A stretch of DNA of 64,000 nucleotides from Polyangium fumosum (GTDB taxonomy: Bacteria > Myxococcota_A > Polyangia > Polyangiales > Polyangiaceae). Where the stretch lies: positions 248,001-312,000 of the forward strand of contig NZ_SSMQ01000001.1 of the NCBI RefSeq assembly GCF_005144585.1, in the 5' to 3' direction. Both the position numbers and the translations under genes were made by a program. Position 1 is the first letter of the stretch. Each line of letters opens with the position of its first letter. The notes under the pieces are model-generated. The model was not told the origin of the DNA and did not search any database. It saw only the letters and a list, made by a program, of their open reading frames with translations. Positions 1 through 7,077 of this stretch are shown here, piece by piece.

Positions 1-689
1 GCGCGGCCCGCGAAGACCTCGCTCTCGTAGGTGACGGCCACGTCGCCGACGCCCTTCTCGAACGTGATGAGGCTCTCGCGCGCGCCCTTGTCCATGATAG
101 CGACGTTCTTCAGGACGCCGCGGAGATATCCCTGCGCGGCGCCCTCGTCGTTCGCAGCGACACCCGCATGGCCACGGAGCGCCGAGACCCAGAGCGCGCT
201 GACGTTCCACATCGCGCCGCCGCTCGTCTTCGGGTTCGGCATGAGCACGTCGAGGCCCGGGCGCGCGAGGTCGGAAAAACCCGTGACGCCCTTCGGATTG
301 CCCGGACGCACCGCGAGGGCCACGACGGAGGTGGTGAAAGCGCCGCGCCGGCCCCGCTTGCGCCAGTCGTGCGTGATGAGTTTTTCCTTCTCCAGGCGCG
401 CGACGTCGGGGGCGAGCGCGAGCACGACGACGTCGGCGGGGAAGCCGGAGGCGACGGCGCGAGACTGCGCGCCGCTCGCGAGGTACGAGGCGCGCACGCG
501 GAGGCGCTTGCCGGTGCGCGCCTCGTGCTGCGCTTGAAAGGCGGGGAGGATGTCGCGTTCGAAGGCGTCACGCGACGCCGAGTACGCGGCGAGGACGAGC
601 GTGACGTCCGCTTCGGGTTCGCGTCGCTCGTGGGTGCACGACGCGAGCCCGAGGAAAGCGAGCGCGAGGGCGAAGCGCGCCCAGCGCAT
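1..689 (-). CDS. sulfate/thiosulfate ABC transporter substrate-binding lipoprotein (partial)
   Basis: The reverse strand reads from ATG at 689 without a stop to the left edge, so the C-terminus is missing (about 229 residues seen). The N-terminus is a lipoprotein signal with lipobox LASC. It continues with VTLVLAAYSASRDAFERD, the usual start of Sbp/CysP periplasmic binding proteins, and has the family's ligand-site segment PNPKTSGGAMW and GVGDVAVTYESEV. By family it would capture sulfate or thiosulfate in the periplasm for an ABC importer; the permease and ATPase genes would lie to the left of the window. The start lies 4 bp after the Kelch gene stop on the same strand, so the two may be cotranscribed. 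Other oxyanions cannot be excluded. Confidence 0.85.
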   Translation of the reverse strand, partial: MRWARFALALAFLGLASCTHERREPEADVTLVLAAYSASRDAFERDILPAFQAQHEARTGKRLRVRASYLASGAQSRAVASGFPADVVVLALAPDVARLEKEKLITHDWRKRGRRGAFTTSVVALAVRPGNPKGVTGFSDLARPGLDVLMPNPKTSGGAMWNVSALWVSALRGHAGVAANDEGAAQGYLRGVLKNVAIMDKGARESLITFEKGVGDVAVTYESEVFAGR

Positions 690-692
690 CGA

Positions 693-2183
693 TCAGGGGA
701 GGATCGACGGATCGAGGACGCCGCCGGTGTTCGTGACGCCGCCGCCGGGCGTGACGCCGCCCCAGACGACCATCTTGCTGCCCGTGCTGATGGCCGTGTG
801 ATGCGCGCGGCCGAGGGGCGCCGTCGGGATGGGCTTCGCGCTCCAGGTGTTCGTCGCCGGGTTGTAGAGCGAGCCCGTGTTGAGGTAGCTGCCGTCGACG
901 TTCTGGCCGCCCCACACGATGAGGCGCGGCGCGATCCACACGGCCGTGTGGAACTGCCTGAGCTCGGGCGCAGCCTCGGTCGTCATGAAGCTCCACTCGA
1001 TCTTCGGCTTGTACCGCGCGCCGATCGACGCCGGCCCGAGCAGATCGTAGCCACCCCAGACGATCATCTCGGTGCCCGTCCACTCGGCCGCGTGACGCGC
1101 GCGCGCCGGCGGTTGGCCGTCCTTGACCGCGCTCCAGACGCCCGTGCCCGGATCGAACTCGGCCCCGTCGCCGAGGTAGGTGACCTCGACGCCGTTGAAG
1201 CCGTAGCCGCCGAACACGATCATGTCCGAGCCGGTCCACACGGCCGAGTGATCCGAGCGCGGGCTCGGCGGCGTGCCGCCCCCGGGGATCGCGTCCCAGC
1301 GGTCCTCGGTCACGTCGTACGCGCCGCCGTCGCCGAGGTAGTTCGTCCCGTCGAACCCGCCCCACACGATCACCTTCGAGCCGGTCCACACCATCGTGTG
1401 GCCCGAACGCGGCGAGGGCGCGCCGGCCGTGGTCATCGTCGACCACGTGTTCGAGATCGGGTTGAACACGCCGCCCGTCTTGACCGGGGTGCCGTTCTCG
1501 CCGCCCCAGACGACCATGTGCGTGCCGGTCCAGACAGCGCGGCCGCGCGAGCGCGGCGCCGGGACGTTCGCGGTGCTCGTCGGCGTCCACGTGCCCGTGG
1601 CGAGGTCGAGCATGCCGCCGGTGTTCGTGTTGCCGCTGGCGGTGTTGCCGCTCCAGACGATCATCGTCGCGCCGGTCCACACGCCGACGTGATGCGAGCG
1701 CGGGGCGGGCGCGTCCTGCGTCGGCGTCGGCTCCCAGGCGTCCGCGCACTTGCCCTCGGTGCACGCGCCGAAGCACGCGTGCCCGCAGGTGCCGCAGTCC
1801 TGGCTGCTCGTCTGCCGATCGACGCAACGCGCGGGTTCGCCGCAGAACGACTCGCCCTCGTTCGGACACACGCACGCGCCCTCGGAGCAGATCGTGCCCG
1901 GCCGGAACGCGCAGTCCGCGATCTCCAGGCACTCGACGCATGTCGACTTCTTCGTGTCGCAGACCGCGGTGGGCGCGGGGCAATCGGAGTTCGAGATGCA
2001 GCTCGTCGGAGCGCCGCCGTTGCCGCCGCCGCCCGGTCCTCCTCCGCCGGGGCCCGAGCCGCCCGAGGCGCCGGTCGGGTCCTCGGTTCCCAGGGTCAAC
2101 GCATCCGGGCATCCCGCGAGCAGCATCACGAGCGCTGCCGAGACACCCACGAGCCCCCACGGCCTTTGGCGAGTAGCACCCAT
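693..2183 (-). CDS. Kelch-repeat outer lipoprotein
   Basis: Protein of about 496 residues. I chose ATG at 2183 because GGGAAGG lies just upstream and it places the lipobox LLAGC at residues 21-25; two earlier in-frame ATGs (2198, 2213) are possible. After the Cys comes a Gly/Ser-rich linker, then a Cys-rich segment (residues ~60-140, many CxxC-like pairs). The rest holds seven repeats of the type VWTGTxMIVWGG spaced about 50-60 residues apart, which fits one seven-bladed Kelch beta-propeller exported and anchored by lipid. Such propellers bind proteins or glycans; the ligand is unknown. It lies 4 bp upstream of the sulfate-binding-protein gene. Confidence 0.85.
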   Translation of the reverse strand: MGATRQRPWGLVGVSAALVMLLAGCPDALTLGTEDPTGASGGSGPGGGGPGGGGNGGAPTSCISNSDCPAPTAVCDTKKSTCVECLEIADCAFRPGTICSEGACVCPNEGESFCGEPARCVDRQTSSQDCGTCGHACFGACTEGKCADAWEPTPTQDAPAPRSHHVGVWTGATMIVWSGNTASGNTNTGGMLDLATGTWTPTSTANVPAPRSRGRAVWTGTHMVVWGGENGTPVKTGGVFNPISNTWSTMTTAGAPSPRSGHTMVWTGSKVIVWGGFDGTNYLGDGGAYDVTEDRWDAIPGGGTPPSPRSDHSAVWTGSDMIVFGGYGFNGVEVTYLGDGAEFDPGTGVWSAVKDGQPPARARHAAEWTGTEMIVWGGYDLLGPASIGARYKPKIEWSFMTTEAAPELRQFHTAVWIAPRLIVWGGQNVDGSYLNTGSLYNPATNTWSAKPIPTAPLGRAHHTAISTGSKMVVWGGVTPGGGVTNTGGVLDPSILP

Positions 2184-2298
2184 CTCGAACCTTCCCATTC
2201 TCACGGCCTCCAAGGCGCGCGCCGCGCGCGCGGCGATGGATTCGAGACGTTACCAGAACGCTCGATTTTCGTCGCGGTCGTCCGGCCGTCCCGATGGA

Positions 2299-3513
2299 TC
2301 AGGGGTTCGTCGCCCGCCGGAGCCCGTCGACGAGCCGCTCGATGTCCCGCTCGGGGACCGAGCAGAGGCCGACGCGGAGCGCGCCCTGGACCGGCACCAC
2401 GAAGATGCCTTCCTCGCGCAGACGCGCGGCGGCACGCGGAGCGTCCTCGCAAAACACCGTGGTGAAGAAGCCGCCGTCGTAGCGGGGATAGCCGAGGCCC
2501 GCGGCGGTCGCGAGGGCGTTCCAGCGCTCGACGCGGCGGTCGAGGAGGTCCTTCCACGCGGCGCGCTCCTGGTCGACGCGAGCGCGGAGATCGGGATCGG
2601 CGAGGACCCGGGCGATGGCGTTCATGCCGGCCGCGTTGCAGTTCGACCAGGTGCCGCGGCTCGCGTAGGCGAGCGCGTTCTGGACGCGCGTGCGCTCGCC
2701 GGCGTCGGGGCAGAGCGCGACGAGCGCGCCGACGCGCAGGCCGTACTGCGTGAACGACTTCGACGCGGACCAGGCGAAGAGGACCATGGCTTTGTCCGCG
2801 AGGCGCAGCGCCGGCGCGAACGTCTCGCCGAGCTTCTCCTTCGCGTACCGGCCGTAGGCGACGTCGATCAGCACGGTGATGGGCCCGCGCCCGGCGGCGC
2901 GCCCGACGACGTCGACGACGCCGTTCCAGTCTGTTTCGTCGAGCGAATACCCCGTCGGGTTGTGGCAAGGCGTGTTCAAAAAGACGAGCGCGCGGCCCTG
3001 GGCGTCGAGGACGCCGGCGAGCTTGCGCTCGAAGTCGGCGATGTCGAGGCGGCCCTTTTCGTCGAACATGCGGAACGTGGCGAGGGTGCGATCCGCTTCG
3101 TCCGCGAGGGTCTTGTACGGGCTCCAGTAAAAGCCCGTCGTGAGCAGCATTTGCTGCGGTTCGAGGAACGTGGTGATCGCGTGGCGCAGCGCGCCGGAGC
3201 CGCCGGGCGTGGCGACGGCCGTCGCAAAGGAGGCCTCGGGACGGCCGGCCAAGAGGTCGTCGATCACGCCCTGCAAGAAGGCCGGCGGGCCGGCGATCGG
3301 CGCGTACGCAGCGCCGACCTCGGGCGGGACCGAGCGCAGCGCCTCGACCACGGCGCCGATCACCGCGAGCTTGCCGTCGTCGTCGAGCAGCGCGCCGACG
3401 GTCGCGTTGATGACCGGCTCACCGGACTTCTTTCTCGCCTGCGCTTCCGCGTTCAGCGCGAAGATGGGATCGTCCGCGGGGCGCGCGGTTCGCGAGGGAA
3501 TCAAGAACTCCAT
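2299..3513 (-). CDS. class I/II PLP-dependent aminotransferase (aromatic/aspartate type)
   Basis: 404 residues from ATG at 3513; an in-frame ATG at 3609 exists, but the family N-terminus DDPIFALNAEAQARKKSGE follows the later start naturally. The segment VINATVGALLDDDGKLAVI is typical of fold-type I aromatic/aspartate aminotransferases, and SASKSFTQYGLR carries the PLP-binding lysine, about K252. FLNTPCHNPTGYS matches the conserved NPTG substrate-binding loop. Expected reaction: transfer of an amino group between an amino acid (aspartate, tyrosine or phenylalanine) and 2-oxoglutarate, in the cytoplasm. Substrate cannot be set from sequence alone. It is divergent from the subtilase gene across a 131-bp gap. 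Confidence 0.88.
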   Translation of the reverse strand: MEFLIPSRTARPADDPIFALNAEAQARKKSGEPVINATVGALLDDDGKLAVIGAVVEALRSVPPEVGAAYAPIAGPPAFLQGVIDDLLAGRPEASFATAVATPGGSGALRHAITTFLEPQQMLLTTGFYWSPYKTLADEADRTLATFRMFDEKGRLDIADFERKLAGVLDAQGRALVFLNTPCHNPTGYSLDETDWNGVVDVVGRAAGRGPITVLIDVAYGRYAKEKLGETFAPALRLADKAMVLFAWSASKSFTQYGLRVGALVALCPDAGERTRVQNALAYASRGTWSNCNAAGMNAIARVLADPDLRARVDQERAAWKDLLDRRVERWNALATAAGLGYPRYDGGFFTTVFCEDAPRAAARLREEGIFVVPVQGALRVGLCSVPERDIERLVDGLRRATNP

Positions 3514-3644
3514 GGAAGCGGCCGCTACCACGACTTCGGTAGGGCTGCCAAGCCGCGAGACGCGCCGCGATGCGTCCAAGGTCGTCCCGCTCGCCGGCTC
3601 GATGTGCACGGGACCCGGCTTCTGCGCTGCGCTAGGATAACGTC

Positions 3645-5480
3645 ATGCGAACGCCTGCCGCTCTCCCGACCGCGCTCGTCGCGACCGCGCTCGTCGCCGC
3701 CGTAAGCGCCGCGAGCGCCCAAGGTACCGAGCGCTCGCTCGTGGATCCCTCGCGAGCGAGTGGCGCCCCGGAGACGTACGCCGATCGGCTCGGCCCGCTC
3801 TACGAGCCCGTCGCCATCGCGACGGAAGGGTTCCTGTCGACGCCTTCCGATCTCGGCGAGACGAGCTGGGATGTGCCGGGGCAGATCGTGGTGGACGCTC
3901 GGGACGACCTCGACGCGCCCTCGCTGCTCTCGCTCGCCGCGGACTTCGGGCTCTCGTTCACGCCGACGCAGCTCGAGCCGGCGACGAAGATCCAGATCGC
4001 GACGGTGCCCGCGGGCGACATGGCGAGCGTGCTGGATCGGCTCTCGCGGGATCCGCGCGTGGAGTTCGCCGAGCCGCTCGCGCGGGTGCGTGCGTCGTTC
4101 GTCCCGAACGACCCGCTCGCGGGCGAGCAGTGGCACATGGAGCGCATCGGCGCGCAGCGGGCGTGGGATTTTTCGGTCGGCCGCGGCGTGACCGTCGCCG
4201 TCGTCGACACGGGCATCGCCTGCGAGGACCACGGCCCGTTCATGAAGGGCACCGATCTCGCCGCGACCGAGTGCGTCGAGGGCTGGAACTTCGTGACGGG
4301 CAACGAGCACGCGAACGACGATCAGGGCCACGGCACGCACGTGGCCGGCACGATCGCGCAGTCGACGAACAACGGGATCGGCGCGGCGGGCGTGGCGTTC
4401 GGCGCGCGGCTCATGCCCGTGAAGGTGCTGAACGAGAACGGCTGGGGCACGACGGCGGACGTGGCCGACGGCATTCGCTGGGCGGCCGATCACGGCGCGC
4501 ACGTGATCAACCTGAGCCTCGGCGGCCCGCGCAACGCGAAGGTGCTGCAGAAGGCGATCGACCACGCGACGAGCATGGGCGCGGTGGTCGTCGCGGCCGC
4601 GGGCAACACCGGCGGCAGCGTGCAGTTCCCCGGCGCGTCCGACGGCGTCATCGGCGTGAGCGCGACCGATCCGAGCGACAAACTCGCGTCGTTCTCGTCG
4701 CGCGGCGAAGGCGTGGACCTCGCCGCGCCGGGCGTGAAGGTCGTGCAGCAGACGGTGTGCAACAAGGGCCGCAACAAGTGCGAGCAGTTCCCCGGCTGGA
4801 ACGGCACGTCGATGGCCTCGCCCCACGTCGCCGGCGCGGCCGCGCTCGTGATGGGCCTCGGCGTGACCGATCCGGCCGCGGTCGAGGACGCGCTGCGGAA
4901 GAGCGCGCGCGTGGTCGACAGCTCCGACGGCGGAAAGCGTCTCTATGGTGCGGGCGTGCTCGACGCAGCCGAGGCGGCCGTGTCCGTGACGAAGCAACAT
5001 GCGTTCACGCGCCTCGTCGCGCTCGTGCTCATGACGGCCTTCGTTGCGCGTGCGGCGCGCAAGAAGAACAAGGACGCGAAGAGCCCGCTGCGCCTCGACT
5101 TCCTCCTGCCGGCGCTCGCCGCGGGCCCGGGGCTGCTCTTCTTCGCGCCGTGGCTCTTGCCGCGCGCGGACTTCTGGGTCGACGTCGCTGCGCGCCCGAT
5201 CGCAGACCTCGATCTGCTCGTCGGCGTCTCGCTCCATCGCTTCCTGCCGCTCGCGAACGCGTTCGTCCCCTTCGCGCTCACGGCGGTGGGCTTCGGCATG
5301 AAGCGCCTGCGCCCGGCGATCGCGGGGCTCTCCGTGGGCACGGGGGCGTACCTGCTCTCGCTCGTCGCGCTCGGTGACGCGGGCGGGCCCTTCGGCCGCG
5401 TGGCGCTCGTCGTGTGGTGCGTCCTGAACGCGGCGATCTGCGCCTGGATCGCGCGTACGAACCTCGCCGAGACGCGCTAG
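3645..5480 (+). CDS. S8 subtilisin-like serine peptidase with C-terminal membrane anchor
   Basis: 611 residues. A signal peptide (about 1-27) is followed by an I9-like propeptide region (about 60-145) and an S8 catalytic domain with all three residues visible: Asp188 in VAVVDTGIA, His229 in GHGTHVAGT and Ser389 in NGTSMASPHVAG. From about residue 450 the chain has a basic stretch (ARKKNKDAK) and roughly four hydrophobic helices, so the mature peptidase is probably tethered to the inner membrane with the catalytic domain outside. Most secreted subtilases lack such a polytopic tail. The small lipoprotein gene follows 44 bp downstream. Confidence 0.92.
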   Translation: MRTPAALPTALVATALVAAVSAASAQGTERSLVDPSRASGAPETYADRLGPLYEPVAIATEGFLSTPSDLGETSWDVPGQIVVDARDDLDAPSLLSLAADFGLSFTPTQLEPATKIQIATVPAGDMASVLDRLSRDPRVEFAEPLARVRASFVPNDPLAGEQWHMERIGAQRAWDFSVGRGVTVAVVDTGIACEDHGPFMKGTDLAATECVEGWNFVTGNEHANDDQGHGTHVAGTIAQSTNNGIGAAGVAFGARLMPVKVLNENGWGTTADVADGIRWAADHGAHVINLSLGGPRNAKVLQKAIDHATSMGAVVVAAAGNTGGSVQFPGASDGVIGVSATDPSDKLASFSSRGEGVDLAAPGVKVVQQTVCNKGRNKCEQFPGWNGTSMASPHVAGAAALVMGLGVTDPAAVEDALRKSARVVDSSDGGKRLYGAGVLDAAEAAVSVTKQHAFTRLVALVLMTAFVARAARKKNKDAKSPLRLDFLLPALAAGPGLLFFAPWLLPRADFWVDVAARPIADLDLLVGVSLHRFLPLANAFVPFALTAVGFGMKRLRPAIAGLSVGTGAYLLSLVALGDAGGPFGRVALVVWCVLNAAICAWIARTNLAETR

Positions 5481-5524
5481 CGTCCCTGCCGGCCGGGCTC
5501 CCTCGGCTCGGGTATAGTCCGCGC

Positions 5525-5713
5525 ATGCGTTCGCGATCCCTGCTCGTCCTGCTCGTCCTTTCGCTCTTCGGCTGCGGCGGCTCCTCCAGCGAGACGCCGT
5601 GGCCCGCGGAGCCCGAGGGGCCTGCGCTCGGTCCCGCCGGCGAGACGTCGCCCGGCGAGCTCGACGACATCCGCAGCGCCTCGCCCGACGCCGGGCCGGG
5701 CGTCGAGCCGTGA
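5525..5713 (+). CDS. small lipoprotein, 62 residues
   Basis: Starts at ATG 5525 with a lipoprotein signal MRSRSLLVLLVLSLFGCGG; the lipid-modified Cys is about residue 17. The rest is a short acidic, Pro/Gly/Glu-rich tail with no recognisable domain. Its TGA overlaps the GTG start of the next gene (GTGA at 5710-5713), which suggests translational coupling. Function unknown; it may be a periplasmic partner of the PDZ protein encoded next. Confidence 0.65.
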   Translation: MRSRSLLVLLVLSLFGCGGSSSETPWPAEPEGPALGPAGETSPGELDDIRSASPDAGPGVEP

Positions 5714-7026
5714 GCACGCCTCGGCGCGCCTGGTCGTTCGCGCTCGCGACCTTCGTCGCGTTGCTGGTCGTGCCGCTCCTCGTGTGGCTCGTGCTGCCGA
5801 GCCCCGGCGCGCCCCCTGCGAGACCGCCGCGCCCGCGCGCCACCACCGCGACCCTCGCGCCGCCCGTGGAGACGACGGAGGCGAGCGCGGCGCCGCACGC
5901 GCCGTCGAAGCCCGCGATCGCCAAGCAAGACGAGCCGCCGGCCGACGACGACGTGACCGGGACCGTGCTCGACGCGGAGGGACAACCCGTCCCGCGCGCC
6001 GCCGTCGGCTGCGACGATCGAAGCGCGCAGCTCACGACGACGACCGACATGGAAGGCCACTTCCGGCTGCCCGCGGAGGCCGCGGGTTGCATGGTCGTCG
6101 CGCATCACTCACAGCATCCGTCGTCCGAGCGCGTCCGTGTGGAGGCGGGCAAAGACAACATCGTGAAGCTCGGTCAGGGCGGCGCGATCGAGGGCGTGGT
6201 CGTCGACGAGCAAGGCGCGGCGGTGACCTCGTATCGCCTCACGATCGAGCTCTTCTTGCCTAAGACCGAGGGCGTCGACATCGGCGTGCGAGGCCGGCCG
6301 AAGAAGGTGGAGGATCCGGCAGGCGCGTTTCGCTTGGAAAAACTGCCGCCGGGGAAGTACGTGCTCGGCGCGAGCGCGGAGGGGCATCCGCCGGGCAAGA
6401 GCGAGACCGTGGAGGTCGAGGTCGGTCAGACGGCGCGCAACGTACGGATCGCGCTGCCGCGCATGGCCACGCTCTCGGGCACGGTGCGCGACGAGGAGAC
6501 ACGGAGCCCCATCGCAGGGGCGACGGTGCGGCTCGACGGCGTGGCGGGCGGCGGAGGCTTCGACCTCGCGGCGCCCGTCACGACGGATGCAGAGGGCGCG
6601 TTCTCGCTCGTGGGCGTGCCGCCGGGGCCGTTCTCGGTGCGCGTGGAGCGCGACGGCTACAAGAGCCGGATCGTGCCGGGTTTGACCACGCGCGGCGCCT
6701 CGGTCATCCGCGAGGACATCACGCTCCGATCACGCGGCGACGGCGGCAGCGAGAGCGAGCTCGAGGGCATCGGCGCGATCCTCGTGCCCACGCCGAACGG
6801 GATCGTGATCTCGTCGCTCGTCGAGAACGGGCCGGGCGCGAAAGCAGGGCTTCGACGCGGAGATCGGCTCCTGCGCATCGACGGCGTGTCGGCCCTGGAG
6901 ATGACGCTCCCCGACGCGATCCAAAGGCTCCGCGGTCCCTCGGGATCACGCGTCACGGTGTCGGTCGCGCGCGAGGGCGAGGGCAACGCCGAGGTGACGG
7001 TGACGCGCGAGCGCATCGAGCGGTAG
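5710..7026 (+). CDS. membrane-anchored carboxypeptidase-regulatory-like and PDZ protein
   Basis: 438 residues from GTG at 5710, in a GTGA overlap with the preceding gene. One hydrophobic N-terminal segment (about 8-30, ATFVALLVVPLLVWLVL) acts as signal anchor. A Pro/Ala/Thr-rich linker leads to three carboxypeptidase-regulatory-like beta-sandwich domains (GTVLDAEGQPVPRAAV, then GVVVDEQGAAVTSYRL, then GTVRDEETRSPIAGATV). The C-terminal ~90 residues form a PDZ domain (GIVISSLVENGPGAKAGLRRGD). It looks like a periplasmic scaffold that binds peptides; no catalytic residues are visible. The linked lipoprotein and upstream subtilase suggest an envelope role, but that is inference. Confidence 0.85.
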   Translation: MSTPRRAWSFALATFVALLVVPLLVWLVLPSPGAPPARPPRPRATTATLAPPVETTEASAAPHAPSKPAIAKQDEPPADDDVTGTVLDAEGQPVPRAAVGCDDRSAQLTTTTDMEGHFRLPAEAAGCMVVAHHSQHPSSERVRVEAGKDNIVKLGQGGAIEGVVVDEQGAAVTSYRLTIELFLPKTEGVDIGVRGRPKKVEDPAGAFRLEKLPPGKYVLGASAEGHPPGKSETVEVEVGQTARNVRIALPRMATLSGTVRDEETRSPIAGATVRLDGVAGGGGFDLAAPVTTDAEGAFSLVGVPPGPFSVRVERDGYKSRIVPGLTTRGASVIREDITLRSRGDGGSESELEGIGAILVPTPNGIVISSLVENGPGAKAGLRRGDRLLRIDGVSALEMTLPDAIQRLRGPSGSRVTVSVAREGEGNAEVTVTRERIER

Positions 7027-7077
7027 CGCTCGGCTGCTCGACCATTCCGCCTCGCGGCCGTGCTACATGCTCGCCCC

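Noticed and set aside
168-2465. Long forward open frame of 765 codons opposite the binding-protein and Kelch genes
   Set aside because: It reads Arg/Ala-rich low-complexity sequence and is antisense to two genes with clear motifs; typical shadow in very GC-rich DNA.
3525-6092. Long reverse open frame of 855 codons
   Set aside because: Antisense to the subtilase with its complete catalytic triad; His/Arg-rich composition and no domain.
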